Positions 9,992-20,927 of a stretch of DNA of 64,000 nt are shown piece after piece. Position numbers and translations under genes: made by a program. The stretch covers positions 744,001 through 808,000 of the forward strand of contig JASANH010000908.1 of NCBI GenBank assembly GCA_030248295.1, written 5' to 3'. Position 1 is the stretch's first letter. The number at the start of each line of letters is the position of its first letter. Origin of the DNA: Mesodorylaimus sp. YZB2_4. Lineage: Eukaryota > Nematoda > Enoplea > Dorylaimida > Dorylaimidae. Below the pieces are notes generated by a model. The model searched no databases and had not been told where the DNA came from. It saw only the letters and a list, made by a program, of their open reading frames with translations.

Positions 9992-12900
9992 CTACATATT
10001 AGGCAGAATCTTTATGCGTTCCAGTCCTCCGACTGCAGGTGTCAACTGGATTTCCCTGCCGCACCACAACTGGCGTAATCGCTTCTCCCAATAGGCACCT
10101 CTGTGAATGCATTCGGGTAAGTGTACACCCACCACCTCAAAGTGCACCCAACAAAATCAATCTTGGACTGCTTACCTGGCAGCCGCTGTTGCAATATCGG
10201 CATTTGGAAAAAGGCGCATTTTACGCGCATCGTCCAGAAACTGGGCTGTGATCAGCTTATTTAAATTGTCACCTGCAAGGCAATGCCTGCGTCACTGTTC
10301 GTGATTAAAGCTGTGCTTACCACTGCATTTCACATAGTATAGAGTTACGCCCCGTTTCTCCAAATTTTGGTCCACCTGAAAGCGCTGTCGCGTGAATTAA
10401 TTTGACCTGTCAGCATTGGTATTGCTTACTTGTCTCAACGCCCTGACCCCCATGGAATCGATGTAATCGAACCCTGAGCAGTCGATTATAACGTATTGAT
10501 TATTAGTTTCATTCAAGCATTTTTGTTGCGCTGGCTCCTCAGCTGGCGTGCTGATTGTGGATATCGATTCGGATAAGCGATAATAGCCTGGCATTTCCTC
10601 GGCAGCATCTTCTCGCACGTCATCAGATGTCAGACCACACGTTTCATAGACTTGACGCTTGTATCGATCGACGTTTGCAAAGTAAAGCGGTTCACCAAAG
10701 TGAAAGATTCTGTCTTTTGGTCGAACCTAAATTAGACCAAGAGCATGGGCATAACTGCAGGACTGGTCCGAATGGTCCTTACCTCCAGGGCCTTAGTTGG
10801 GTCGTCGCCAGGCAAAAGTCCATCTTTTCTTTGTTTCGCGCTAAACCAGATACACAGCCTGTCTGTACCACAGCCAAGTACATGGCCCTCTGACTTACCA
10901 CTGCATCCTTATCAGGCTTACCAAACTAGCGAAAATAACGCTAACCAGCAAGCCTTCTTTCACATCTAGTAACACCACGGAGACAAATGTGAAGAGGTAT
11001 ATAGCCTAGAACAGACAGACTTAATCGTAAAGCATACACCACAAATGCGCCAGGGCCAAAAAGACACTTACAAAATCGGCCTTTGAGGACGACCACAACA
11101 ATTTGAGCTGTTTTAGTTGCCTTAGCATTTGTATGCACGCGACCCAAATGATGGAGCCGAGAATGCACTGCAATGGTGTCATGCTATGTGCATGTATACG
11201 GTAGAAGGATGTTCAGAGGCTTACTTTCGGCAGCGGTGCTAAGACTGGAGCAACCCACAAAATTGTTACGATAACAAGAACGCTCCCGAATGCGCCAGCA
11301 AACTGAAAGGTTGTTTTTCGATAAAAAGGAAATGCAGCTAGCAAATCAACTAGGTACTAATGAGGGCTTGATTTTATAAACGACCAGATGCACCCAGATG
11401 GCTTAATAACTAGCCGGCTTTGAGTTTGCCTTTGGTGTTGGTCCTCCACTTGTTTGTACCGCTCGGAGTGAAGGACCCTCATCATAGGGCTAGACACACT
11501 ATACTATTGCAGGCATTTCGCTAGAGTTGTCAAACCTCTTTATTCCTTATGCCAAATGTAAAGTCTCACTTGACTCTTCGCACCAGCTGATTCATAAACA
11601 ATGCTTCGCGACACGATTTGGCCAGCCGCTATGCATTGAAAGAAACTGCTCACCACGTTGATAAAACCGAATGCGAAGAATTCCTAAAAATTCAGGTAAG
11701 TTAGGGCCAACAAATAGCGAGTAGTTCAACCATACAAACCTGGTTTGCATCAATTTTATAGTCATTTCTCTTTGCATACAACTTAGCTAATGAAATAGCT
11801 AAGGAATAGAGCACCACGGCTAAGCATAGAGCATCGATCAATAGTCGTTGCATTAGATCGAAACGAGGCACCAGGGGTTGGGGGAACCTGCAGTGTATAA
11901 ATGGATTAGGTGTTGCAGCTGGCACAGTGGTCCCATCCGCACCGTACCCCGCAGTTATATTGTGCACTGATGCTACGTGGTACCGTTCTTCGAATTGACC
12001 AAAGTAGGACACAGCGGTGCCTATCAGGACCTAAAACACGATGGAACTTGAGGCAACGATGAAGCGTAGCAATCTCATAAAGTCAGATCTGCCTGTATCC
12101 TCTCGAGTCAATGCCCATTTCTAGATAATCAGAGACAACGATGTCCTGACATGACGCTGCTTCCATTATGCATGAAGAACAACCAAATACGAACGATTTC
12201 ACGCGCCATTGCTACCACGATGGATCATTGGTTCACGCGCATAAATACTCGTACATACTTGCCACATGCTGGTCAGATTTGGACGAGTTAATCTACATGC
12301 ATCATAGGTTGTAGCTTGTATGCCAGTCCTACGCATAGACAGAGTAGAGGTATTTGCACATCTTATGACTGATTCAAAAAGCCAAGCTACAAAAGTCTTT
12401 GGCTGCTGTCAAAGAAAATAATGAGCAGGAGCGAAGAGGCCGTGGTCGCGCAGTGGTTCGGGGCTCGCCTACTCGTACTGATTGGTAGCGAGCGGTGGCT
12501 CGTCCTGGGTTTGATCCCCGGTGATGGAGGTCGGCTTGCGAGCAATAAACCCTCGCTGACCCTGCACGTGAGGCCGCGGGTGACCGACAGGGTTCATTGT
12601 CAGCCCACCAGCCATTGTTCGAGGAAGTTGGTGTCGTTTGACAGCTGACCCGTGTCGCATGTCCAACCGCCCTTCTCATAAAGGGGACTTTTTGACACGT
12701 GATCTTACATCGGGCGGAGGAGGGGCCACAAAATTTTTAAAAATAAGCAGAAAAGAATCAAAGATTTGGAATTTGAAAAACTAACAACAGCAAGCATTAC
12801 GAGATATTATCATTGTTTCCGATAAGACAGCAAATGAATCTCACTTGTCAGATATTTTTCATCGCATGCAGAAAGCACCAGCTAGCCAGCCAGCGTGCAA

Positions 12901-14345
12901 GTCTACATGAGTATCTTTTGTGAACCCAGTCCGATTAGTCAATAACTCTGCACTTTTACCCAGTACATGTAGAGAATATGCGCGTGAACGAGCGACCCGG
13001 TCATGGCAACTTGGGTAAACAAGCGACCAATGCCCACTGCGGTACATACCTACATATGTACATGGCTAAAGGCCGCGCGTGCAGAGCAGCACTCGGGCAA
13101 TTTGACGGAGCTCCAAACTGAACTTACCACCAACAATTCTCCAGGTATCGGAACACCAAACGCCCTCTGAAATTTCGTATTCAGGTACAGTTTAATGATT
13201 AGTAAGCTCGTGATGGTCACTGCAGAAATGACGACTGTGGCCACGACAACCTCGTCTATTATCTCAAATAGGCCGATATAGGTCTGCAACAAAGTCCGTC
13301 ACGCCCCTGTACTTGGAAAACGCCTCTTTTACTTACCCGGATAATCTTCCCAACACCAGAATACCAAGGTAAATTTACGCCAAAAACGTATGTAACCTGC
13401 GATGTCATGGCGTGCACAGCAGCGCCACTCGTAAATCCGCCCACCAAACACTCGGATAAGTAATTTGAGAAGTAGCCAAAACGAAACACACCCATGATAA
13501 TCTGAAGAGATACTGCCGATGTGTTCCAGACTACACAGTATATCCAAATGGGGTGCGTGACTCTGGAACGTGGGTGGCTGATATTTACGTTCTTACCATA
13601 ATGAAGCCAGTCAGCATGGTCAAAGCAATGATTAACTCCCACGATGAAAAACACTCTGGACTGTTCCTTAGAGCCGGACTAGGCGTAATAATGTAATAAT
13701 TAGTGGACCCGTTGGACGCTTTGGACGCAGGATCGCAACCAGTTGCATAGTCACTTAAGGGGTCTGGAATGAATTTGTGTCTCGTATTGCCCATCATGAT
13801 ACTAACAACTGCGGGGGGACCTGAAAGGTGAGCTAAATCATTCTCTGACTTCACACCGTTTACGATTTTTGTGTACCAATTGCCGCTAATCTTGAAGTTC
13901 CCACGAAGAAGTACAAAATAGTTGGAAAAATATTGGAGTAAAGACCATAGACGGCCGGCACACCCGCAACGCCAGCATATGACATACCTACAAAGTGGAT
14001 TGTCGAGGCCGCCTGTGTAGCGAGTAGCAACGACTTACCTTGTGGGATGCTCATTATTCCGACAGTGATTCCAGCTACCACATCGCTTACCAAGTCCCTC
14101 CTCCATGTGTACTCCTGAGTCCAGGCAAGAAACGGCAGGAAAGAGCAAAGCCACGTTTTAAAACCTTCTTTGGTACAGGAACACCGTTTTTCAATTTCAT
14201 TTTTGGCTTTATATTTCCACGTGTAGTTTGTGGCTGTATCACCATTCGTCGAGGGCAAACCCTAAAAAAATACTTCTTGGTTGCCCTAAGTTAGCGAACT
14301 CGAACCACTTACGTTTGTAGTCGACCCGTTCTTCGATTTGTCCAT
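9992..14345 (-). CDS. SLC26 family anion transporter (16 exons, complete)
   Basis: Multi-pass plasma-membrane exchanger for sulfate, chloride, bicarbonate or oxalate. Exons, 5' to 3': 14313-14345, 14039-14261, 13877-13987, 13597-13820, 13337-13501, 13128-13283, 11740-12030, 11570-11683, 11225-11302, 11072-11167, 10899-11005, 10783-10840, 10430-10726, 10321-10375, 10176-10272, 9992-10100. All have GT-AG borders and consistent phase, giving 737 aa. Family signatures are DVVAGITVGIMSIPQGMSYA, AGVPAVYGLYSNIFP, GGFTSGAAVHAMTSQ, SLAKLYAKRNDYKIDANQE and SAGAKSQ. The C-terminal STAS domain includes GEPLYFANVDRYKRQVYE and YVIIDCSGFDYIDSMGVRAL. Overall it resembles the SLC26A5/A6 group, but substrate cannot be read from sequence. 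The first exon codes only 11 residues, so an earlier start is possible. The largest intron (12031-13127) holds a tRNA-like repeat. Confidence 0.95.
12425..12690 (+). repeat. tRNA-derived SINE candidate in SLC26 intron
   Basis: The segment has a tRNA-like A box (GTGGTCGCGCAGTGG at about 12440-12454) and, some 70 bases on, a B box (GGGTTTGATCCCC at about 12507-12519). These are the two internal RNA polymerase III promoter elements. The anticodon arm and acceptor stem are not convincing, and a non-tRNA body of about 150 bp follows, as in SINEs. It lies in the large SLC26 intron, antisense to that gene. Confidence 0.5.
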
Positions 14346-15496
14346 GTATCAGCTGTCGAGTCCTCAGCGCCAACTCCCGTTCCAGACAAAGAGCGAGTTG
14401 CCAGAGGAGCACTAGCTCACAGGCGCTCGTGAATCACTGGCCGATTCGATAACAGCTCAATTAGCTCGACGACACTCATTACATATATCTATGACAATCC
14501 CACCAATGTCTCTATCGCACCAGACTAAACCGGCCGTGTGTAATTGTCCTATGATGAATGTCTACGCACATCCTCGATCGAAGCATAGAGGCAGACGGTC
14601 AGCCAAAAAACAAGTACAAGCATGGAATTCTAGATTTTGGGGCGACGAACAATTGAATATACTGCCGCCCATTCCGCACGGGATGGTGTCGCTTTAGGCG
14701 GTCCACAGCCTCTCATGATCAAGCCGGCTGACAATCTATGATTGCATATCCTGAATATTGGCTGGAAGTGTTTGGCATGGTCTTGAGTATTGCTCGCTTC
14801 GTCACACCTGGTCTTTCGACTGTGCGAAACGGGGCAACGGTCTCTACGGCTTCACAAGAGAACAAAGTGTTGGAAGCTTAGCAACGATATGGATTCGAAA
14901 AGCACAAGCGATACCATCCTTCGCGCATCAGATATTCCAGCACAGGCAGCTTAGGGAAATTACACCTCCCATATGTGTGAAGGTGTGGCTAAAGGACTCC
15001 CCTGCAGACACCAATTTCATGAACGACGACAGGTTGGAATGTAATGGCAGGTTGAAAAAGCTAGAAAAAGGCAATAGCAAGCCATTGATCCAGCCATTGT
15101 GTATGATTCAGCATCTATCAGCCCTGCATAAAATTTCTAATAAAGGAGAAGAATGATGGTGATGTTATCACCTGCGACCAATGGCACACCAGAAGAGATA
15201 TCTCTATCCGAGTGAGCCCGATGCACTGTTGGCGCCAATGTCTGTGCAACATATGCTTCAGAATGGACAGGTGCACGTCTATCAACAATCACAGTAGCTC
15301 CTGCCTGGTATTGGAAATTGGTATGACTTCCAGACAGTCATGCAGTAATCACGCGCAGTGAAATCCTCGGCTCGCCCTATGGCAAACTAGGGCTGACCAG
15401 AAGATGGCTCAAGCCACAGGAACAGTCCCGCGCAGTCCATAGACACCTCGTGTTATCGCTTATTGCCACCACACCACAAGGGCTGAGTAGACTCAC
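14346..15496. other. Intergenic, upstream of SLC26
   Basis: About 1.1 kb containing the presumed SLC26 promoter region. Two plus-strand frames (14491-14697 and 14758-15156) have no recognised domain and unremarkable composition. No clear repeat except the MITE fragment that begins at about 15497. Confidence 0.4.
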
Positions 15497-15575
15497 AATT
15501 ACGGGAGCAGCCGGGAATTGGGAGTATCGATACTCTCTCCCACTCGCCATGGCCTACCAGGCTCGAGTTACGGTA
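15497..15575 (+). repeat. ~200-bp MITE, fragment
   Basis: Matches about 75 bp of copy 1 in reverse orientation: the GAGTATCGATACTCTCTCCC core, CACTCGCCATGGCCTACCAG, and a GTTAC end. The other half is missing. Confidence 0.55.
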
Positions 15576-15827
15576 GGCAGGCTTGATGGGTCAAATGGCC
15601 CGCGCAAATTTAACCTCTGCGGAGTCGTAATCAGTACGAGTGCGTGTAAAACATACACAAACTGATAGCTTTACAGAATTTTCATTCTGTGACGAGGAGC
15701 ACCAATACTTCGAAGTGCGTTCTCTAGTACCACCTATATCCTAACGTCCAGTCATTTCGTTCCACTCTCACTGTGACGAAGATGGGCTAGGAGATCCGAT
15801 ATAGTCTGCAGTAGTGTACTTCAGGAT

Positions 15828-16026
15828 GGTTAGTGTAACCGGCGCACCCAGGCAGCGGGGGGGGGGGGGTCGAGACTGAAGTCTCCAGGTAAGCAACTCC
15901 AACTCACGGCAGACAAGTCTCACGACTATACCTGCCCTAGAAACATCAACCAGAGAGGTTGACGTCTCCCAGCCAGGGGAGTGTATCGATTACCCCCGAC
16001 CGCCAGGGATGCTGGTTACACTAGCC
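15828..16026 (+). repeat. ~200-bp MITE, best-defined copy
   Basis: This copy shows both ends. The left end is GGTTAGTGTAACC (15828-15840, itself a near-palindrome) and the right end is GGTTACACTAGCC (16014-16026), which form terminal inverted repeats. The body carries a GAGACTGAAGTCTC palindrome, the AAGTCTCACGACTATACCTG block, ACATCAACC next to GGTTGACGT, and CAGCCAGGGGAGTG with ATCGATTAC. A poly-G run near 15859 interrupts it. There is no reading frame. Length, inverted termini and several copies in the window fit a miniature inverted-repeat transposable element. Confidence 0.75.
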
Positions 16027-16124
16027 ATGCTGCATGTTCAGTAATCGTGCGCTCTCGCTCTACTCTGTTTTTTTGGATTGGGTGGGAGGCAGCGTAAACA
16101 CAAGCTGTGAAGCGTCCAGTAAAG

Positions 16125-16300
16125 TGCAGTTGCACAATGGACTTAAGACGCGTCTTAAATTCTGAGACGCGTCTCAAAAGTTAAGACACCATTTTTTGTT
16201 GCACAATCGATTAGACGTCTCAATTTAAGACAGCTAGCCGACTTAACTTTAAGACAGGGTAAACCCTGTCTTAAGTCACATTTTAGTGTCTCATCACTGT
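16125..16300. repeat. Left subterminal repeat array of the Harbinger element
   Basis: Within about 175 bp there are several TTAAGAC/GTCTTAA copies, an AGACGCGTCT palindrome repeated with variations, and a second GTTGCACAATCGATTAGACG copy of the terminal motif near 16199. Such arrays usually serve as binding sites for the element's own DNA-binding protein. Confidence 0.7.
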
Positions 16301-16358
16301 CAGTTTGAAGTCGTTCGTTCATAAAAATTTGTGAAAAAGTGAATTATTTTTGTCGGTC

Positions 16359-17429
16359 ATGGATTATTTGGATTATATCGAATATTTTGATGAAGCAATG
16401 TCAGGTGACGACGAAATCGAAAGACGACCGAAGCGATATCGTCAAAGATATCAACCAATATTAGAATTAGACGACGATCAATTAATCGACGATTACCGAT
16501 TTCCGAAAAACGTTATTATGGACATGGTGAACGAAATAGCGCCTCTACTCCAGCATAAAACAAATAAATCGATGGCGTTGTCCGCTGAATTGCAAACGAT
16601 GATCGCGTTAAAGTTTTTCGCTACGGGAGATCACTATAACACGTTAAAAGATGTTTTCAATGTGGACGAATCGACGGTGTGTCGAGCTATCGGACGGGTA
16701 ATCGATGCGTTATATTCGAAAAGGAAAAAATATATCGTCTTTCCGTCATCGACGCCGGAATATATTCGCAACGCAAGAGAATACGCCGATATCGCTGGAT
16801 TTCCGAACGTGATCGGTTGCGTCGATGGCACGCACGTGCCTATGTGTCCTTTACTGAAAGAAATCGAAGCGAGATACGTGTGTCGGAAAGGAGGACATTC
16901 GATAAATTGTCAAGTGATATGCGACGCGCAGTTACGATTTATTGACGTAGTTGCGAACTTTCCAGGAACGACGCATGATAGTTACATTTGGAATCAATGT
17001 AGCATCCGCGAAAAATTCGAGAACGGCGAAATCCCGGAAAATTTCTTATTATTGGGAGATAGTGGCTACGCGCTCAAACGTTATCTCATGACGCCGATCG
17101 CAAGTCCGAGGACCGTCGCCGAGAAAAATTATATGAAAAGTCAATGTAAAACGCGTTGTACGATCGAACGATGCATCGGTGTGCTGAAAGCACGGTTTCG
17201 ATGTCTACATATAACAACCAAATTACGCTTTCGATCGCCGGCTAAATGTTGCAAATTAGTGTACGCTTGTTGCGTCTTACACAACATCGCTCGCAACAAC
17301 AACATCGTCAATCCGGAACCGATTTTCGATGAGAACGATGGAGAAAATGGCGATCACGTTTTGTCGATAAATGGTGATCAAACGGGTAAAAACGCTAGGG
17401 ACAAAATTGTTCAATCTCGATTTACTTAA
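16359..17429 (+). CDS. Harbinger transposase (HARBI1-like, DDE)
   Basis: Cuts and pastes the surrounding Harbinger element. The intact single-exon frame gives 356 aa from the ATG at 16359; an upstream in-frame TTG is ignored. A predicted helix-turn-helix region (residues ~75-115, ending DESTVCRAIGRVI) precedes the DDE_Tnp_4 nuclease core. The catalytic triad is visible as D in IGCVDGTHVP, D in LLLGDSGYAL and E in RCTIERCIGVLKARF. No stop or frameshift interrupts it. Its partner gene is convergent on the minus strand, with stops only about 60 bp apart. The AT-rich codon use is unlike the host genes. Confidence 0.95.
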   Translation: MDYLDYIEYFDEAMSGDDEIERRPKRYRQRYQPILELDDDQLIDDYRFPKNVIMDMVNEIAPLLQHKTNKSMALSAELQTMIALKFFATGDHYNTLKDVFNVDESTVCRAIGRVIDALYSKRKKYIVFPSSTPEYIRNAREYADIAGFPNVIGCVDGTHVPMCPLLKEIEARYVCRKGGHSINCQVICDAQLRFIDVVANFPGTTHDSYIWNQCSIREKFENGEIPENFLLLGDSGYALKRYLMTPIASPRTVAEKNYMKSQCKTRCTIERCIGVLKARFRCLHITTKLRFRSPAKCCKLVYACCVLHNIARNNNIVNPEPIFDENDGENGDHVLSINGDQTGKNARDKIVQSRFT

Positions 17430-17492
17430 TCACTTTTTTAAATTGCTGCAATCGATACGTTCATTCATGTTAAGTGTCAAATTAAAAAAATA

Positions 17493-18461
17493 TCATTTGA
17501 TGTTCACTGCTTCGATTTCTTCGTCGTCCAAGTTCTCGAAAATCGCCTTCAACGTTTCCTCGTCGCCATCGGCGATTTTTTTCAATATTTTTTGATTCCA
17601 ATATACGCGTTGAAGAATCGCGGCACCTTGTTGTAATTTTTCGGTTTTCAACTTTTGCCTATACAGTTGCATTTTCAATTCGTGCTCTTTCGCAGCGAAA
17701 TCCGAGATTCGCTTTAATTGAGCGGCGTTCGATTTTTTCCCTTGTTTAGAAGTTGCCATAATTTCAGATTCTTTGTTGACATCGTCGTTATTTTTTCCAA
17801 AATTGACATTCTCGCCTATTATCGGAGCATTATCATCGTCGACCAATAACATACGATTAATTACGTCTACACGATCCATCCGATCGCCTTCCGTTCGATC
17901 GTCGTCAATCCGATCGCCGTCCGTTCGATCGTCGTCGTCAATCCGATCGCCTTCCGTTCGCTCGCCGACCGATCGCCCATCGCTCATTTGATCGACATCG
18001 TCGTTCTCCGGAATTATACCATCTATTAGCTCGGGATGCACGATTTGACCTAATAATTCTTCTTCTGGCGATAAAATATGCGTTATCGAACTTTTGCCTC
18101 CTCCAGTAATTTTTCTCTCCTTTCGACGTTTCATTTCATCGCTTTTAAATCCCATTTTCAAATTTCTGAGCTTACGTTTTACTTCGACGACCGTACGCTG
18201 AACGGTTGAAACCGCATTGACCGCTTGAACCACTTCGTTCCACGATTTGTTTAATTTTTCCCGATACGACGGCAAATCCGATGCGTTTTCAAATATCGAT
18301 TTCCGTTCGTTATACGAAGTCAATAAGGCTTCGCGTTCCGCTGAAGTAAAATTCGGTCGACGAGCCGTTTTTCCGTTTTCTTTCGTTTTATCGATTTTCG
18401 CCAATATTTTGCTTATCAGTGCCTTTTTTAATGTCTTTTTTATTTTCGATGCCATTTTCAA
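17493..18461 (-). CDS. Harbinger accessory Myb/SANT-like DNA-binding protein
   Basis: In Harbinger systems a Myb-like protein imports the transposase into the nucleus and brings it to the element ends. This intact 322-aa frame has a basic N-terminus, a trihelical Myb/SANT-like domain (residues ~35-110: FTSAEREALLTSYNERKSIF, then KSWNEVVQAVNAV and KVKRKLRNLKMGFKSD-like helices), an acidic middle and a C-terminal coiled-coil region (~255-310). The middle contains a DRTEGDRIDDD-type repeat encoded by a small tandem array at about 17880-17960. A second in-frame ATG two codons downstream is an alternative start. Confidence 0.85.
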   Translation of the reverse strand: MKMASKIKKTLKKALISKILAKIDKTKENGKTARRPNFTSAEREALLTSYNERKSIFENASDLPSYREKLNKSWNEVVQAVNAVSTVQRTVVEVKRKLRNLKMGFKSDEMKRRKERKITGGGKSSITHILSPEEELLGQIVHPELIDGIIPENDDVDQMSDGRSVGERTEGDRIDDDDRTDGDRIDDDRTEGDRMDRVDVINRMLLVDDDNAPIIGENVNFGKNNDDVNKESEIMATSKQGKKSNAAQLKRISDFAAKEHELKMQLYRQKLKTEKLQQGAAILQRVYWNQKILKKIADGDEETLKAIFENLDDEEIEAVNIK

Positions 18462-18589
18462 AAAATGTTAAACCAAATAACTACGATTATAAAACTAAAC
18501 GGATTTTATTGAACTTGTAAAATAAAAATAAGTTATCGATTTTGCGACAGTTTTTATTTTTCCCGCTAAATTTGTCTGCTACCATGTCT

Positions 18590-18784
18590 TAAAACGGCGA
18601 TTTTTAGATTGTGCAACTAGTTAAGACAAAACTTAAGACGAGCTTAACTTTGAGATAATCAGCGTCTAAGACGTCAATTGTGCAACTGAATTGAGACGCG
18701 TCTCAGCGTCCGCTTAACTATTGTCTCAATTTCTGTCTTAACTGCTGAGAGTGTCTTAAATTTAAGCGCGATTGTGCAACTGCA
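18590..18784. repeat. Right subterminal repeat array of the Harbinger element
   Basis: Mirrors the left end: TTAAGAC/GTCTTAA motifs, GAGACGCGTCTC, and internal ATTGTGCAACT copies near 18616 and 18678 before the terminal one at 18771-18784. Confidence 0.7.
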
Positions 18785-20514
18785 TCAATCGAGAGGAGTT
18801 TAAAGTACATCGAATCATCATCTATCATATAACAGAACCATCACCTACTTGCTCCCCATTTGACCAATCTACCGACACCTTGCGGGTACTCTTCACCGCG
18901 GTGCGCTGTGCGAGAAACGGATCGCCATCGGTGAACAGTTGGACTCGTCGCGGGGTCGTTGGGTTTCTCCGTGGGTTATCAACATTGGCCGCACACATTC
19001 AATAGAAGAGACGAAAGCTATGTCGGAGAACGACCTACAGTATGTAGATTAGATGCAAAGTATGTTACAAAGGACGACGACGGCATCAAAATGACCGCGA
19101 CCAGCTCGATGTCAGGTGATTCAAAAGATCGGAAAATGCAAATGCGATCCCTGGAAATCCTACACATTGACATAGACAGAGAAGTGGTTAGTTGCCAGGG
19201 GCCCTGGGTATCCCAGGCGGATTCCCAGGGACCCCCAGAAACCCCCGGGGACCTCCGTGGGTCCTCCTGGGAACCGCGTTATGATTTCCCGGCCTCCTTT
19301 GTCGTTGTTCTTACAGAGCCTTGTGAAGACCTCTGCTGAATTCTTTGTCTGTTTGCTTCAGGTTGAGGCTTATTCGTTCAGGAGTGGCAAGTCACGACTC
19401 GGCCATTCGACATAAAATGCGTTCGTTCGCTCAATCAAACAAGTTTACCCGATCGTGCGCGGATATGCCCTAGCACCCGCAATCAAGAAGATGTACAGGT
19501 GTGTGCTGTATTTACAGAGAAATTCATGCTAGCTCTCGCGGCTCGTCTGTGACGATGCGTCTTATTGTAAAGGTGTTAGTTTCCATAGCGATCGATAATG
19601 CATGAAAGATTTATGTGCGGCCCTGTCTCTCTATTATTACCACTTCCTGGTTCGACGATCATCTCCAGGATTCTATTTTTGTTGTTGAGCCTGTTTGCAG
19701 GATGCATTTGCATAAGACGTCCATATACGAGTATAATGTGCTGATCTCTACATGTTCAGCCAGTCGCCCCGTGTAGCCGTGTGCCCAATAAATACCGTTG
19801 CCCGCATTCTTGTCTACGACTGCTCGCGCCCTGGAAGAGGGAACATAAGATCAGCTTGAGTGCCATGATGATCATGTCGTGTGCGTGTTGCTACCTTTGC
19901 CCTATTCGGCCTATGTCAACATCAGGTACAGGTCATGCCGACTAGTTCCTTGTTTTCGTCTTTGTGATGTTGCACTGTTAACCTCGTGTTGGTACCCTGG
20001 TCAGTCTCATCTGTGTACCTCGCACGGTGCGGTCGAGTAAATTCTATTGATCCAACTATTTGTTGTGAGACATAATGTCTTACAACACGCTTAATTTTGT
20101 TACTGACGCACGATATTTTGTACAGTTCTGTGCGCAACGAGTCACTGGACGAAGCCGTGGCGGCATTCCGAAAAGAATTCAAGCAGGTAATCAGAAACTT
20201 ATGCGCATGGTATAGTACAGTATATCAGGTATATAATTAGTATTCACTCCAGTAGTCATAGATCCTCATTGAACATTGTCACTTATGTCTAATGACCGCC
20301 ATGCATGCGGGATCCAGATTGGACCTAGTTTTACGCTTAAAAGATTAGGATAAGGCTTTCGTCAGATTTCGTTTCGAAGTTCGCGAATCGCCTTCAAAAC
20401 TTCGAATTCCCTGAGTTCTGTTTTATCATGCTACAGTAGCATGCACTAAAAAACCGGCTGTTCATTTTCCTCTTCCAGATCGTGATGCCCATTTACGAAG
20501 CAATGTTAATCCAG
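18785..20514. other. Intergenic, repeat-like, no gene accepted
   Basis: A 126-codon plus-strand frame (18959-19339) ends in Gly/Pro-rich sequence from a CCCAGG-rich tract (19198-19280) reminiscent of collagen Gly-X-Y coding, but the triplet register is not kept. An AATAAA motif near 19790 and a segment at about 19985-20100 resembling 23500-23610 suggest old retroelement DNA. Confidence 0.4.
19985..20100 (+). repeat. Dispersed repeat, copy 1
   Basis: Shares a block with 23500-23610: TGTGTAC, then CGGTGCGGTCGAGTA, then an AT-rich stretch ending in AGACATAATGTCTTA. The element type is unclear; it may be the end of an LTR. Confidence 0.35.
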
Positions 20515-20755
20515 CTTCGACCGAACCGAACCAGGACCAGCTTTGGAGCTGACAAGACCGAATTAGCACCAAACCAGGAACAACCCACCGTGTCTCTCGA
20601 TCTACACTGCAATTGCGCAAGCTGTTGGGCTTTGCTACAACTTGTCTGCTAGCCTGCCGCGAAAAAAACTGGTTTATTTTGATCCTGGTTGAGTCCTGGT
20701 TCGGTAAAAATATTTGAATATCTGCCTGGTTTGGTCAAAGTGACGAGAGCTAGCC
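20515..20755. repeat. Small inverted-repeat (MITE-like) element
   Basis: CCGAACCAGGAC near 20525 is answered by GTCCTGGTTCGG near 20692, with further AACCAGGA/TCCTGGTT copies between. No coding capacity. The layout of short palindromic motifs flanking a small core resembles the other foldback elements here, with a different core motif. Confidence 0.5.
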
Positions 20756-20927
20756 GAACTGTTTCAAGGAACAGACGCGCAAACGATGTGAAAGACTTGC
20801 GAGGGAAGATCAAAGGAAGAGCGGCACTGCTATATGATACTTCTCATTCTCCTTCGATGGATTAGATTTTTTCTTTGACATTTGGTAACTGGATAGCAAT
20901 TGGAAAAATTTGTTTAGGCAACTTTTT

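Larger units (their letters stand above)
16125..18784. mobile_element. Complete PIF/Harbinger DNA transposon
   Basis: The ends carry a perfect 14-bp inverted repeat, TGCAGTTGCACAAT, at 16125-16138 and 18771-18784. Inside, both ends are packed with short palindromic TTAAGAC/GTCTTAA and GAGACG/CGTCTC motifs plus extra internal copies of TTGCACAAT. Between them lie two convergent intact genes: a DDE transposase on the plus strand and a Myb/SANT-like protein on the minus strand, the standard Harbinger pair. I cannot see a clean 3-bp target duplication, so the exact borders may be a few bases off. Intact genes and near-perfect ends suggest a recent insertion. Confidence 0.9.

Noticed and set aside
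10893-10922. 34-nt intron ending the SLC26 exon at TTTG|GTAAGCC
   Set aside because: Reading through gives LVSLIRMQ, which fits the family, and a 58-nt intron from the next donor restores phase; the shorter intron is below the local minimum.
17880-17960. CRISPR-like short repeats
   Set aside because: A small tandem array inside the Harbinger Myb-like coding region with no unique spacers; the host is an animal. No CRISPR array is present anywhere.
18959-19339. Collagen-like gene from the CCCAGG-rich tract
   Set aside because: Gly-X-Y register breaks after a few triplets and no frame keeps it; more likely a repeat or a very decayed fragment.
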